64,000 nt of DNA from Caballeronia humi (GTDB lineage: Bacteria; Pseudomonadota; Gammaproteobacteria; Burkholderiales; Burkholderiaceae), in the NCBI RefSeq assembly GCF_001544475.1, contig NZ_FCNW02000010.1:62001-126000 (forward strand), written 5' to 3'. Every line of letters starts with the position of its first letter. Positions within the stretch are counted from its first letter, which is position 1. The notes beneath the pieces are model-generated. The model ran no database searches, was not told where the DNA came from, and saw nothing but the letters and a program-made list of their open reading frames with translations. The position numbers and the translations under genes are program-made. Below are positions 1 to 8,866 of the stretch, piece by piece.

Positions 1-393
1 CGGCAGCCGCGCGACGGGGAAATACTGCGCGGACGCCTTGAACGCCGCGCTCAGGCACACCGAAACGCCCACGCCGATCAGGAGCCGCCCCGCCATCATG
101 CCGGCGAGCCCGTGCGCCATGCCGAACACCCAGATGCCGAGCGCCGCGAAAACCAGCATGCCGCCAGTGACACGGCGCGGGCCGAAGTGATCGAGCAGCA
201 CGCCGACGGGAATCTGCGCGGCCGCGAAACCGATGAAGTAGAGCGAGGTGAGCAGGCCGAGGTCGGCGGCGGAGAGGCCGAGATCGTGCGTGATGAGCGG
301 CGCGAAGCCGAGATTGACGCCCCGGAACACGTACGAGACGAAGTAACCGGCGGCGAACAGGAAAAAGACACGCAGACAAACGGAGGGCGTCAT
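1..393 (-). CDS. MFS transporter, N-terminal part (runs off the window)
   Basis: Reading the minus strand from the ATG at 393 gives an open frame of 131 codons to the window edge. It begins MTPSVCLRVFFLFAAGYF and holds about four hydrophobic segments. The loop GVLLDHFGPRRV matches the motif A loop between helices 2 and 3 of the major facilitator superfamily, so this is an inner-membrane secondary transporter. The C-terminal two thirds lie outside the window, so the substrate cannot be named. It is followed upstream by the mltD terminator, so it is a separate unit. Confidence 0.8.
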   Translation of the reverse strand, partial: MTPSVCLRVFFLFAAGYFVSYVFRGVNLGFAPLITHDLGLSAADLGLLTSLYFIGFAAAQIPVGVLLDHFGPRRVTGGMLVFAALGIWVFGMAHGLAGMMAGRLLIGVGVSVCLSAAFKASAQYFPVARLP

Positions 394-448
394 TCGGTGC
401 AGGCGCTTAATTTGGCTTTAAAGCGGGAGTTTATCTGCGCGACCAATT

Positions 449-477
449 GAAAACGCCGTCACCTTGGTGACGGCGTG
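449..477 (-). terminator. Rho-independent terminator of mltD
   Basis: A perfect stem (ACGCCGTCACC / GGTGACGGCGT) is followed on the minus strand by TTTTC. It sits about 20 bases after the mltD stop codon, between mltD and the MFS gene. Confidence 0.75.
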
Positions 478-499
478 GGATAAAGGCATCGCGCGCGGG

Positions 500-2125
500 C
501 TATTTCTTCTTGGTCTTCGCGGTCGCCGTTTTGGGCGCAGGCGCCGCGGCCTTGGGCTCGCTCTTGGAAGACACTTTCGTCACCTTGGCTGAAGCCGTCC
601 CAGCCGATTTCCCCCCGCGCGACGATTTCGATTCCGGCGCGCTCGTGCCGATCTTCGTCACGCCGCCCCGGTTGCGGCTTGACGCCGACACGGTCTGTAC
701 ACGCACCGGACCCGGCTCGGCCGGCACCGCGCGTCCGTACGGCACGTGCAGCACCATCACCTGACCCGGCATGATCGCGTCGCGACGCGTGCGGTTCCAT
801 GCCCGCACCTGCGCGACCGACACGTCGTAACGATCGGCAAACGTCTCGATCGATTGCTGGCGGCGCACGCGGATCACCATGCGGCGCGTGTCGGGCACGT
901 CCGGCTCGACCGACAACACGGCGCTTTCGGCGACGTCGGCGCTGATGTCTTCGTCGTCATCGTCGTTGCGCGGCACGACGATCGTCGAGCCCGGTTTCAG
1001 ACGCATGCCCGCGGGAATGCGGTTGACCGACATCAGCGTGTCGGCATCGACGCCGATCTTCTCCGCGATCGCGGCCGGGCGCGAGCGCTCGGTGACGGTA
1101 TAAGTCGTCCACGACGATAGCGCCCCGTTATACGTCTTGAGGTTGCGCTGGAACGCGGTGGCGTTGTCGAAGGGCAGCAAAATCTGCGGGTTCGTCGCGC
1201 CGAGAATCACCGGCTTCGAAAACGACGGATTCAGCGAGCGGAATTCCTCCATCGGCATGCCGGCGAGCTTCGACGCCATCGTCACGTCGATGTCGCGCGC
1301 CGTGGTGACCGTCACAAAATAAGGGTGATTCGGAATTTCCGGAAGCGTCAAGCCGTACATCTGCGGATTCGCGACGATGTTCTTGACCGCCTGCAGCTTC
1401 GGCACGTAGTTGCGCGTCTCATTGGGCATGCGCAGGCTTTCGTAGTCGGTCGGCAATCCCGCCGCTTCATTACGCGCGATCGCGCGCTGCACGTTGCCCT
1501 CGCCCCAGTTGTACGCGGCGAGCGCGAGATGCCAGTCGCCGAACATGTCGTGCAGGCGCGTGAGGTAGTCGAGCGCCGCGCTGGTCGAGGCCAGCACGTC
1601 GCGCCGGTCGTCCTGCCACATGTTTTGCTTCAGCTTGTAGTCGCGGCCGGTGCCCGGCACGAACTGCCACATCCCGGCCGCCTTCGCGACGGAAAGCGCC
1701 TGCGGATTGAACGCCGATTCGATGAACGGAAGCAGCGCGAGCTCGGTCGGCATGTGCCGTTGCTCAAGCTCTTCGACGATGTGATACAGATATTTCTGAG
1801 AGCGCCCGGTCATGCGTTCGACGTAGTCCGGACGCTGCGCGTACCAGGACACCTGCATGTCGACGAGGTCGCTTTGCAGATCGGGAATCTGGAAGCCGCC
1901 GCGAATCCGGCCCCACAGATCGGCGTCGCGGCCCGCGAGCGAATCGACCGACGTCTTGTCGACGTTGATGGTTTCCTTGGCGGCGGCGGTTCGTCGGATC
2001 GTGTCGGCTACGGCTTGCTGTTTCGAAGCGGAAGGCAGTGAAGAAAGGGAATTGGGCGCTGTCGGTCCTTGGCTGGCACATGCGGCTAGCGTGAGGACGA
2101 GTAGCGCACTAAGAATCTGTCGCAT
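500..2125 (-). CDS. mltD: Membrane-bound lytic murein transglycosylase D
   Basis: A 541-residue lipoprotein that cleaves peptidoglycan glycan strands with formation of 1,6-anhydro-muramoyl ends, acting from the inner face of the outer membrane. The signal peptide ends in lipobox LAAC with Cys16. The SLT domain spans about residues 115-270, with catalytic Glu136 in FIESAFNPQA and the later AAYNWGEGN motif. Two LysM-type repeats (about 340-390 and 415-460) should bind glycan. The last about 70 residues are rich in Lys, Ala and Ser and look disordered. Family members commonly have this SLT-LysM layout. gloB lies upstream on the same strand at a gap of about 160 bases, so co-transcription is possible but not shown. 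Confidence 0.93.
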   Translation of the reverse strand: MRQILSALLVLTLAACASQGPTAPNSLSSLPSASKQQAVADTIRRTAAAKETINVDKTSVDSLAGRDADLWGRIRGGFQIPDLQSDLVDMQVSWYAQRPDYVERMTGRSQKYLYHIVEELEQRHMPTELALLPFIESAFNPQALSVAKAAGMWQFVPGTGRDYKLKQNMWQDDRRDVLASTSAALDYLTRLHDMFGDWHLALAAYNWGEGNVQRAIARNEAAGLPTDYESLRMPNETRNYVPKLQAVKNIVANPQMYGLTLPEIPNHPYFVTVTTARDIDVTMASKLAGMPMEEFRSLNPSFSKPVILGATNPQILLPFDNATAFQRNLKTYNGALSSWTTYTVTERSRPAAIAEKIGVDADTLMSVNRIPAGMRLKPGSTIVVPRNDDDDEDISADVAESAVLSVEPDVPDTRRMVIRVRRQQSIETFADRYDVSVAQVRAWNRTRRDAIMPGQVMVLHVPYGRAVPAEPGPVRVQTVSASSRNRGGVTKIGTSAPESKSSRGGKSAGTASAKVTKVSSKSEPKAAAPAPKTATAKTKKK

Positions 2126-2284
2126 GAACGTCTCGGGATTCCAAAAAATATGCTTGGAAATTTGGAGCCGATGGTACGGAAGCGTACAGCCGTCGTCAAT
2201 ATAAAAGACGGAAAAGCCAGCAAAATCCAGCCTCTGGCGACGTTTCCAACGTTTCGGATGAAGTTCGCTTCCAGTTCGCTGGGG

Positions 2285-3097
2285 TTAGCGGAACTTATCT
2301 TTCCAGCCGCGCATCAGGCGAAACGCTTCGAGACGATCGGTGACCGGGTGGTTGTAGTGAGCAGCGAGTGTCGCCTGGATGTCGGCTTCGTCGACGCGCA
2401 AGAACGGGTTCACCGATTTCTCGTGGCCGATGGTCGTTGGCAGCGTCGGTTGGCCGGCTGCACGCATGGCTTGGGCGTCGTCTTGCCAGCGGGCGAGCGC
2501 GTCGTTGGCCGGTTCGCAGGCGCGCGCGAAGCGGATGTTCGAGAGCGTATATTCGTGGGCGCAGTGAACCTGCGTATTCTCGGGAAGCGCGGCGAGGGCA
2601 TCGAGAGAGGTCAGCATCTGTTGCGGCGTGCCTTCGAACAGGCGACCGCAGCCGCTCGCGAAAAGCGTATCGCCGCAGAATAGATGCGGCGTGCCGCGCG
2701 GATCGAGTTCCTGAAAATAAGCGATGTGGCCAGCGGTGTGGCCGGGGACGTCGATCACGGAGAAGTCGAGCGCCGGACTCCCGATGCTCACCCGGTCGCC
2801 CTGTTTCAGGCGCTGCGTCAGGTGGTCGATTCGCTCGCCGGCCGGGCCGTAGACGGGAATCGCGCCGTTCGCGCGCTCGGCCGAACGGCTAACGAGCAGG
2901 TCTTCGACGCCGCCGACGTGGTCGTGATGATGGTGCGTGAGTAAAATAGCGGTCAGCTTCCAGCCGCGTTTCGCGAGATAGGCCTCGACGGGCGCGGCGT
3001 CGCCGGGATCGACGACCACGGCGTCGCTGCCGTCCGACACGAGCCAGATGTAGTTGTCTTCGAAAGCCGGCACCGGCACGTACTCAAGCGTTTTCAT
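2285..3097 (-). CDS. gloB: Hydroxyacylglutathione hydrolase (glyoxalase II)
   Basis: A 270-residue metallo-beta-lactamase fold enzyme that hydrolyses S-D-lactoylglutathione to D-lactate and glutathione, the second step of methylglyoxal removal in the cytosol. The metal site THHHHDH is at residues 54-60, with further ligands in GHTAGH and FCGDTLF; the C-terminal CAHEYT stretch belongs to the glutathione site. The start ATG at 3097 (MKTLEYVPVPAFEDNYIW) is the family start. The open frame continues upstream, but that extension lies antisense to the next gene and has no homology features. Divergent from the methyltransferase gene, as gloB and yafS are in Escherichia coli. Confidence 0.95.
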   Translation of the reverse strand: MKTLEYVPVPAFEDNYIWLVSDGSDAVVVDPGDAAPVEAYLAKRGWKLTAILLTHHHHDHVGGVEDLLVSRSAERANGAIPVYGPAGERIDHLTQRLKQGDRVSIGSPALDFSVIDVPGHTAGHIAYFQELDPRGTPHLFCGDTLFASGCGRLFEGTPQQMLTSLDALAALPENTQVHCAHEYTLSNIRFARACEPANDALARWQDDAQAMRAAGQPTLPTTIGHEKSVNPFLRVDEADIQATLAAHYNHPVTDRLEAFRLMRGWKDKFR

Positions 3098-3127
3098 AGC
3101 GAGCTCTTCAAGGCGGCAATTCCGAAC

Positions 3128-3964
3128 ATGTCTGACCGATCGATTATAGACTGGCCCGCCTGGACCGGCTCCGCGCCCGGACGCTATGTCCTCGACTGGG
3201 AGCAGGCGCAGCTCGATCGCGTGGTGTCCGACATCTTCGGCTACCACGCGCTGCAACTCGGCATGCCGCAACTCGACGCGCTGCGCGAGAACCGCATGAC
3301 CGGCCGCGCGATCGTCCTCGATCCCGCGAGCGGCGCCAGCGCGCCTTATACGTATCCGCCTGCGAATCCGCGGCCGGGCGTCGCGTCGCTGCCGTCGGCC
3401 AGTCGCGGATTGCACGCGCCGGCGGGACGCAGCACCGTCTGGTGCGACCTGCTCGATCTGCCGTTCGAGGCGCAGAGCGTCGATCTGCTCGTACTGCCGC
3501 ATACGCTCGAATTCACGAGCGATCCGCATCGGCTGTTGCGCGAAGCCGAGCGCGTACTGATGCCCGAAGGCCAGTTGATCATCCTCGGCTTCAATTCGCT
3601 GAGCCTCTGGGGCGCGCGGCAATCGTTCGGGAAGGTTGCCGGGCGGCCGTTCGTGCCAGATGCGCACGACATGATCGCATTCACGCGGATCAAGGACTGG
3701 ATCAAGCTGCTCGGATTCGACCTTGAACGCGGGCGCTTCGGCTGCTATCGTCCGCCGCTCGTCGCTGAAAAATGGCTGCAACGGTATCAGTTCATGGAAG
3801 CAGCCGGCGACCGCTGGTGGCCGATCTTCGGCGCCGCCTACATGATCACGGCGATCAAGCGCGTGCGCGGCATGCGCCTGATCGGCCCGCGCAAGCTGAA
3901 AAAACCCGCACTCGCGCCGGGGCTCGCTCCGGTCGCGGCACCGCACACTCGCAACGAGCATTGA
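3128..3964 (+). CDS. YafS-type class I SAM-dependent methyltransferase
   Basis: A 278-residue protein with a methyltransferase-11-like core: [20 protein letters not shown] and the strand after it, [18 protein letters not shown], correspond to motifs post-I to III of the fold. The position between gloB and rnhA is the one held by yafS in E. coli, which supports the family call. The substrate is unknown. The usual Gly-rich SAM loop after strand 1 is replaced by [10 protein letters not shown], followed by a Pro-rich insertion, so SAM binding is inferred from the fold rather than from a clear motif. The C-terminal tail is basic and Pro/Ala rich. Its stop codon overlaps the rnhA start (TGATG), so the two are translationally coupled. 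Confidence 0.75.
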   Translation: MSDRSIIDWPAWTGSAPGRYVLDWEQAQLDRVVSDIFGYHALQLGMPQLDALRENRMTGRAIVLDPASGASAPYTYPPANPRPGVASLPSASRGLHAPAGRSTVWCDLLDLPFEAQSVDLLVLPHTLEFTSDPHRLLREAERVLMPEGQLIILGFNSLSLWGARQSFGKVAGRPFVPDAHDMIAFTRIKDWIKLLGFDLERGRFGCYRPPLVAEKWLQRYQFMEAAGDRWWPIFGAAYMITAIKRVRGMRLIGPRKLKKPALAPGLAPVAAPHTRNEH

Positions 3965-4419
3965 TGACTTCAGACTCCGCAAAGGTAATCGACATCTATA
4001 CCGACGGCGCCTGCAAGGGAAATCCCGGCCCCGGTGGCTGGGGCGCCCTGCTGCGCTTCGGCACGCAGGAAAAGGAATTGTTCGGCGGCGAGCCCGCCAC
4101 CACGAACAACCGCATGGAACTGATGGCCGTGATCGCCGCGCTCGAGGCGTTGAAGCGACCGGTCCACGCCGTGATCCACACCGATTCGCAATATGTGCAA
4201 AAAGGCATCAGCGAATGGATTCACGGCTGGAAAAAGAAGAACTGGATGACGGCCGCGAAGACGCCCGTCAAGAACGCCGATCTCTGGAAGCGGCTCGACG
4301 CGCTCGTCGTGCAGCATCAGATCGAATGGCGCTGGGTCAAGGGCCACGCCGGCCACCCGGAAAACGAACGCGCCGATGCGCTCGCGAATCGCGGCGTGAC
4401 ATCGCTCGCCGACAGCTAA
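3964..4419 (+). CDS. rnhA: Ribonuclease HI
   Basis: A 151-residue cytosolic enzyme that cuts the RNA strand of RNA-DNA hybrids, removing R-loops and primers. Catalytic residues are visible: Asp14 in [17 protein letters not shown], Glu52 in NNRMELMA, Asp74 in HTDSQYV, and the late His/Asp in [12 protein letters not shown]. The basic handle WKKKNW is present. The length matches E. coli RNase HI (155). The start ATG overlaps the preceding stop by one base, and dnaQ follows at a gap of 15 bases. E. coli keeps the same rnhA-dnaQ neighbourhood but with the two genes divergent; here they are co-directional. Confidence 0.96.
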   Translation: MTSDSAKVIDIYTDGACKGNPGPGGWGALLRFGTQEKELFGGEPATTNNRMELMAVIAALEALKRPVHAVIHTDSQYVQKGISEWIHGWKKKNWMTAAKTPVKNADLWKRLDALVVQHQIEWRWVKGHAGHPENERADALANRGVTSLADS

Positions 4420-4434
4420 CTATTCAATAAACCA

Positions 4435-5169
4435 ATGCGCCAACTCGTACTCGATACCGAAACTACCGGCCTCAATGCCCGCACGGGCGATCGCATCATC
4501 GAAATCGGCTGCGTCGAGCTGATCAATCGACGGCTCACCGGCAACAACCTGCACTTCTACATCAACCCGGGCCGCGACAGCGATCCGGGCGCGCTCGCCG
4601 TCCACGGCCTGACGACGGAATTCCTCAGCGACAAGCCGAAGTTCGGGGAAATCGCCTCAGAGCTGCGCGAATTTCTCGCGGATGCCGAGCTGATCATTCA
4701 TAACGCGCCGTTCGACATTGGCTTTCTGGACGTCGAATTCGGGATGCTCGGGATGCCGCGCGTGACGGAATGCTGCGGCGGCGTGATCGACACGCTCGTG
4801 CAGGCGAAGCAGATGTTCCCCGGCAAACGCAATTCGCTCGACGCGCTGTGCGACCGCTTCGGCGTGAGCAACGCGCACCGCACATTGCACGGCGCGCTGC
4901 TCGACTCGGAGTTGCTGGCGGAAGTCTATCTGTCGATGACGCGCGGCCAGGAAAGCCTCGTCATCGATATGCTCGGCGACGTGCCGGCGGCCGGTGCAAC
5001 GCTTTCGCCGCGTATCGCGCTCGATGATCTCGATTTGCTGGTGATCACAGCATCGGCCGAGGAACTGAGCGCCCACGACACCGTGCTCAACGATCTCGAT
5101 AAAGCCGTCAAAGGCACGAGCGTGTGGCGCGCCGAACCCGTGGTGGAAAATGCCGAGGCAGCCGCATAA
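4435..5169 (+). CDS. dnaQ: DNA polymerase III epsilon subunit (proofreading 3'-5' exonuclease)
   Basis: A 244-residue DEDDh exonuclease that proofreads for the replicative polymerase. Exo I is LVLDTETTGLN with Asp7 and Glu9, Exo II contains HNAPFDIGFLD, and Exo III contains HRTLHGALLDSELLAEVYL with the His and Asp of the DEDDh set. After about residue 185 comes a low-conservation linker and tail that in the family carries the segment binding the alpha subunit. Length is close to E. coli DnaQ (243). It lies downstream of rnhA on the same strand and is followed by tRNA-Val with its own promoter. Confidence 0.95.
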   Translation: MRQLVLDTETTGLNARTGDRIIEIGCVELINRRLTGNNLHFYINPGRDSDPGALAVHGLTTEFLSDKPKFGEIASELREFLADAELIIHNAPFDIGFLDVEFGMLGMPRVTECCGGVIDTLVQAKQMFPGKRNSLDALCDRFGVSNAHRTLHGALLDSELLAEVYLSMTRGQESLVIDMLGDVPAAGATLSPRIALDDLDLLVITASAEELSAHDTVLNDLDKAVKGTSVWRAEPVVENAEAAA

Positions 5170-5195
5170 ATTCGTGCAATGCTTTAATCAATCGC

Positions 5196-5224
5196 TTTAC
5201 GAAGTCGAATATCTCTGACATAAT
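5196..5224 (+). promoter_or_regulatory. Promoter of tRNA-Val
   Basis: TTTACG and CATAAT hexamers separated by 17 bases place a start site about 5231, just before the mature tRNA at 5236. The spacing is ideal for the housekeeping sigma factor. Confidence 0.65.
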
Positions 5225-5235
5225 TTCGTTTCTTC

Positions 5236-5310
5236 GGGTGGTTAGCTCAGCGGTAGAGCACTGCCTTCACACGGCAGGGGTCACTGGTTCGATCCCAGTA
5301 CTACCCACCA
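5236..5310 (+). tRNA. tRNA-Val (anticodon CAC)
   Basis: A full cloverleaf: acceptor GGGTGGT pairs with ACTACCC, the anticodon loop TTCACAC is closed by CTGCC/GGCAG, the T loop is GTTCGATCC, and the CCA end is encoded. The CAC anticodon reads GTG valine codons. A singleton gene with its own promoter and a terminator downstream. Confidence 0.96.
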
Positions 5311-5351
5311 CGATAGAGGCAAGCGTTTTCAGTCCGGAACGCTTGCCGGAA

Positions 5352-5390
5352 AACCCCGGTGCCGAAAGGCGTCGGGGTTTTTTCTTTTTC
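5352..5390 (+). terminator. Rho-independent terminator after tRNA-Val
   Basis: ACCCCGGTGCC-GAAA-GGCGTCGGGGT followed by a T-rich run. A second inverted repeat (GCAAGCGTT / AACGCTTGC, 5319-5346) lies between the tRNA and this terminator and may serve 3' processing. It also faces the convergent DUF2214 gene. Confidence 0.8.
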
Positions 5391-5394
5391 TCCC

Positions 5395-5868
5395 CTACCC
5401 CGCCCAAACCCCCCGCGCCATCCCGCTCGCCGCAACCACCATCACGATCACCAACCCCGCTTCCAGATCACTCATCCAGGCAAAGCGCCGCGCGCGCCCC
5501 AGATCGATCGCCCCGCCGTGTCCCGCCGCGACGCGCCAGCGGATCAGCGCCATCATCGGCGAGATTTCGATGGCGACAATCAGCGCCAGCGCCGTCATCT
5601 TGAGATGGAACAGCGGCTCATGCAGATAGTAAGAACCGCCCTTTTCAAATCCGCCGAAAGCGCGCATCAGGCCGCTAATCAGGAGAAAAAGCGCCGTGAC
5701 GCCCCACATGCTGTCGGCGCGAAAGACATCGCGCAGAACCACCGCGTTGGCGTGCACCGAATTCGACGCATCGAGGCGTCGCAAAGCCCGCGCTCGCGCC
5801 AGCACCGACGCCAGCGCGAAACCGAATGCGAGCAGATGAATCGCTGCGAGCAACCAACGTATCAGCAT
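5395..5868 (-). CDS. DUF2214 family membrane protein
   Basis: A 157-residue inner-membrane protein with four predicted hydrophobic segments (about residues 4-25, 52-70, 84-108 and 133-153). The text MLIRWLLAAIHLLAFGFA and the central GLMRAFGGFEKG resemble the uncharacterised DUF2214 family, distantly like CopD-type membrane domains. No catalytic motif is visible and its function is unknown. The start ATG at 5868 is preceded on the minus strand by a purine-rich AGGGAGGAAAG, a strong ribosome binding site. It stands alone, convergent with tRNA-Val. Confidence 0.75.
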   Translation of the reverse strand: MLIRWLLAAIHLLAFGFALASVLARARALRRLDASNSVHANAVVLRDVFRADSMWGVTALFLLISGLMRAFGGFEKGGSYYLHEPLFHLKMTALALIVAIEISPMMALIRWRVAAGHGGAIDLGRARRFAWMSDLEAGLVIVMVVAASGMARGVWAG

Positions 5869-5930
5869 GCTTTCCTCCCTGCGTTCGACAAGAAAGACGT
5901 GGACTGCATGACTACGCGAAATCGACGAAG

Positions 5931-6788
5931 CTAGGCGACCCGACCGCCATCGAAAGTGATGAGCGGTACCGGCGGCGCACCCGCATTGACCTGTCGCAAC
6001 GTGCTGTCGAGCGCGCGCGCGGCGCTCCGGTCGCCCTCGGTGACGAGCGGCGCGCGGAACACCGTCGTGCGATTGTGACCGGCCGCGGCCGGCGAATCCC
6101 ACAGCAATTCCATCTTCGGTCGATTCGGTAACAAGCCCCGCCAGCCGCGCCGCCGCGCGGGCGCAAGCGACGGCGCAGGCACGGCATAAACCGCATCGCC
6201 GGACGGCGGCCACTTCACCGACAACTCCCGCGCGTCATACTGCCCGAGCTTGCGGCTTTCGGCCCAGACGACGGCGGTGCGCGTCAGTGGATCGAGCGAA
6301 ATCGCGTACCGGCCGATCGCGAAGCGCCGCGCGGCGATATTCGTGCGCCAAAGCGCGCGCGGCCGGCAAATCCACATCACGACCGCATACAACGCAGGCG
6401 CCACAGCAAGCCAGCCGTTCGACTCGCCAAGCGCATGCACCGCGCGCCGCCAGCCGGCCTGCCACGTGAATAATCCGACGGAAAATACCGCGAACCCGAA
6501 GCTCAGCAGCGCAAGAAACCGCAGGGCCTGCCGCAGCCACTGCGGCAACGGATGCAGCGGCCGATCGGCACGCGCTCGCGCGCCGGGCACAAAAATCAGC
6601 AGGAAAAGAAGCACCAGATTGACGCAGGCCCAAGGCGAAGAAGTCATCGCGCGCAATGACGACAGATACCCCATCTGCGACATCGAAAAGATCCAGCGCG
6701 CGGCGAGCACCAGTCCGATCGCCCGCAGCGCGAAGACGGTGCCGGCGCCCGGTGCCGGGCTCGCGCTGGTGTGCTTCGTTCTCGCCAA
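5931..6788 (-). CDS. Putative inner-membrane protein of unknown function (TTG start)
   Basis: About 285 residues. Hydrophobic segments occur in the first half (ALRAIGLVLAARWIF, WACVNLVLLFLLIFVP, FLALLSFGFAVFSVGLF, WLAVAPALYAVVMWI), followed by a soluble part of about 140 residues with no recognised motif. The frame is open up to 6890, but the TTG at 6788 has an AGGAG ribosome binding site 8 bases upstream (6797-6801), while the ATG at 6890 would add a Pro/Arg/His-rich stretch that does not look like a protein start. I therefore prefer TTG. I do not recognise the family. It is flanked by a DUF2214 gene and a glycosyltransferase on the same strand. Confidence 0.6.
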   Translation of the reverse strand: MARTKHTSASPAPGAGTVFALRAIGLVLAARWIFSMSQMGYLSSLRAMTSSPWACVNLVLLFLLIFVPGARARADRPLHPLPQWLRQALRFLALLSFGFAVFSVGLFTWQAGWRRAVHALGESNGWLAVAPALYAVVMWICRPRALWRTNIAARRFAIGRYAISLDPLTRTAVVWAESRKLGQYDARELSVKWPPSGDAVYAVPAPSLAPARRRGWRGLLPNRPKMELLWDSPAAAGHNRTTVFRAPLVTEGDRSAARALDSTLRQVNAGAPPVPLITFDGGRVA

Positions 6789-6966
6789 AACATTCGCTCC
6801 TGTCCACGATTCATGCGGACCGCGCGCCAGATGCGCGGCAATCGGCCGTCGAAGGGGACGATCCGGCCCGCTTTGCGCGAGCCCGGACATTATATGAAGA
6901 TTGCCGCATCAACTTTCGATTTCGTGCGCGCACGCGGTATTCCGCACGCAGAGCGTCCGATTGTGA

Positions 6967-7001
6967 CAACGCCCCGGCGCCAGACGGCGCACGGGGCGTT
7001 G
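6967..7001 (-). terminator. Strong GC hairpin after the glycosyltransferase gene
   Basis: CAACGCCCCG...CGGGGCGTTG forms a long stem about 25 bases beyond the stop codon at 7024. There is no clear T-run on the minus strand, so termination is inferred from position only. Confidence 0.45.
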
Positions 7002-7023
7002 TTGCGGTCAAAGCAACCGGCTT

Positions 7024-8088
7024 TTACTTCGCGTTGACTTCGCGCAGCACGGTGCGGCGCTTCTGCCGCAGCAGTTCTTCATACGACTGGACATAGCGCT
7101 CTGCCATCACCTTCGACGAGAAGCGCGTTTCGAACGCCTTGCGCACCTTGGCGCGCGGCAGCGTGTCGAGGCGCTTGACCGCCGCGATCGCGCTCAGTTC
7201 GTCTTCAACCACGAAGCCCGACACGCCGTTCTCGATCACTTCAGGCACCGAACCGCGATTGAACGCGATCACCGGCGTGCCGCAAGCCATCGCCTCGATC
7301 ATCACCAGGCCAAACGGCTCCGGCCAGTCTATCGGGAACAACAGCGCATGCGCGTTGCCGAGGAATTCAGTCTTCTGCTGCTCGTTGATTTCGCCGATGT
7401 ATTCGACGTGCGGCAGTGCGAACAGCGGCTTGATCTGCTCTTCGTAATAGGCGCGGTCGGCCTTGTCGAGCTTCGCCGCGATCTTGATCTTCATGCCCGC
7501 GGCTTGCGCGATGCGGATCGCGCGGTCGACACGTTTTTCCGGCGAAATGCGGCCGAGGAACGCGAGATAGCCCGGTTCGACGTTCGGAATCGGCTTCAGC
7601 AGGTTTTCCGGCAGGCCGTGATACACGGTCGACAGCCAGTTTGCCTGCGGCAGCGGCTGACGCTGGTTGTCCGAGATCGAAACGACCGGCACGTCGCTGA
7701 ACGTGTTGAAGATCGGCTGCAGTTCGGGCAGGTCGAGACGGCCGTGGAGCGTCGTCAGGAACGGCACCGGCTGGCGCGCGAACAGCGAAAACGGGTAGTA
7801 GTCGATGTGGAAGTGCAGCACGTCGAACTCGTCGGCGCGGCGGCGGACTTCTTCGAGCAGCAGCATGTGCGGCGCCATCGTGTCGCGGATGGTCGGGTCG
7901 AGGCGCAGCGCCTGCGGCCAGAACGCTTCGAGCTTGGCCGACGTTTGCGAATCACCGCTCGCGAAGAGCGTGACGTCATGTCCGGCATCGACCAGAGCTT
8001 CGGTCAGGTAGGACACCACGCGTTCCGTGCCGCCATACAGTTTCGGCGGAACGGCTTCGTGAAGGGGCGCGATTTGAGCGATTCGCAT
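7024..8088 (-). CDS. GT4 family glycosyltransferase
   Basis: A 354-residue GT-B fold enzyme that transfers sugar from a nucleotide sugar. The N-terminal domain starts MRIAQIAPLHEAVPPKLYGG, with the GGTER loop typical of the acceptor side. The C-terminal domain has FLGRISPEKRVDRAI and the donor-site stretch PFGLVMIEAMACGTPVIAF, including the E-x7-E motif. The final basic tail (RQKRRTVLREVNAK) may touch the membrane. The acceptor is unknown. Neighbours include trehalose genes further downstream on the plus side, but no pathway can be assigned from context. It ends in a strong hairpin and begins beside a long non-coding region. Confidence 0.85.
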   Translation of the reverse strand: MRIAQIAPLHEAVPPKLYGGTERVVSYLTEALVDAGHDVTLFASGDSQTSAKLEAFWPQALRLDPTIRDTMAPHMLLLEEVRRRADEFDVLHFHIDYYPFSLFARQPVPFLTTLHGRLDLPELQPIFNTFSDVPVVSISDNQRQPLPQANWLSTVYHGLPENLLKPIPNVEPGYLAFLGRISPEKRVDRAIRIAQAAGMKIKIAAKLDKADRAYYEEQIKPLFALPHVEYIGEINEQQKTEFLGNAHALLFPIDWPEPFGLVMIEAMACGTPVIAFNRGSVPEVIENGVSGFVVEDELSAIAAVKRLDTLPRAKVRKAFETRFSSKVMAERYVQSYEELLRQKRRTVLREVNAK

Positions 8089-8866
8089 ATCGGAAACTCC
8101 TAATAAAAATTCAGGCTAAGGACTACGTGTCGTGTCGAAGTATCGGAAGCGAATCGCTCGGCTCGGGCGGAAGTTCACGCTGGAAAACAGCGGTGTGTCT
8201 GTTGCTCGAGTGAAAAAGCGTGAGTTCGCTGATCACCAGGTTTCGTGCGGATTGGCAGACTAGAGCAAGTTCGATTCCATCTCTAAATTCGCCGCGCACC
8301 TGCAATAAACGCGTAAGTGGCGGCAGGGTTGACCGGAACCTACAAAAACCTGTCAAAAAATCTAGGTGGAAACCCGACGCAAAGTATGGAGGTTTTTACA
8401 CGTCCACCGCGTACCCATTTCAACTTATTTACCTTGTTACAAAGGGGAAACACTTTGCAAACCCCTGTTTATTAAGGCTGTTCTACATTGGAGGTCGAAT
8501 GTTCGCGCGGGCGGCGGGCCGCAGGCCTCTCGCCCTCATCTCCTCTTGACGCGCCGGTCCGGCAACCGGCAGCGGGCCCGCGTTGTGCTGCGCCGCTCGT
8601 TCGACGCTGAGTCACCCGGTGCAGGGCCGCATTCTGACCCGCATTGCTTACAATGCGCCCGCCGAGCGCCGCGGGTATCGCGTTTCATACCCGGCGGAAG
8701 GCGAAAGCATCGCAACACGGCGATTTGGCCGCTTCGACCCATCTCATAACTGGCTACAATTCAGCCAGGGATCGCATGCCGGCGCCGCGCCGCTTTTTCA
8801 AGACGACGGCGACACCAGACTCAGGCGCACTACGAGCTCAACCGATCTACGACCAAAAACGACCAA
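8089..8866. other. Non-coding divergent region between the glycosyltransferase and ABC exporter genes
   Basis: 778 bases without a convincing gene. The part near 8270-8480 is clearly AT-richer than the surroundings. Short open frames here have no start context or protein-like composition. It must hold the promoters of both flanking genes; a candidate for the plus strand is listed separately. No RNA gene was recognised. Confidence 0.6.
8733..8760 (+). promoter_or_regulatory. Candidate promoter of the ABC exporter gene
   Basis: TTCGAC and TACAAT are separated by 16 bases, about 107 bases before the ATG at 8867. A second TACAAT lies near 8650. Pattern reading only. Confidence 0.35.

Noticed and set aside
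3098-3982. N-terminal extension of GloB by about 295 codons
   Set aside because: It lies antisense to the YafS-type gene, is Arg-rich and has no family match; GloB starts at 3097.
8123-8356. Open frame of 77 codons upstream of the glycosyltransferase
   Set aside because: No ribosome binding site or recognised motif; kept as non-coding.
8353-8358. TTGACA on the minus strand as a -35 box for the glycosyltransferase gene
   Set aside because: No -10 hexamer at 16-18 bases from it.
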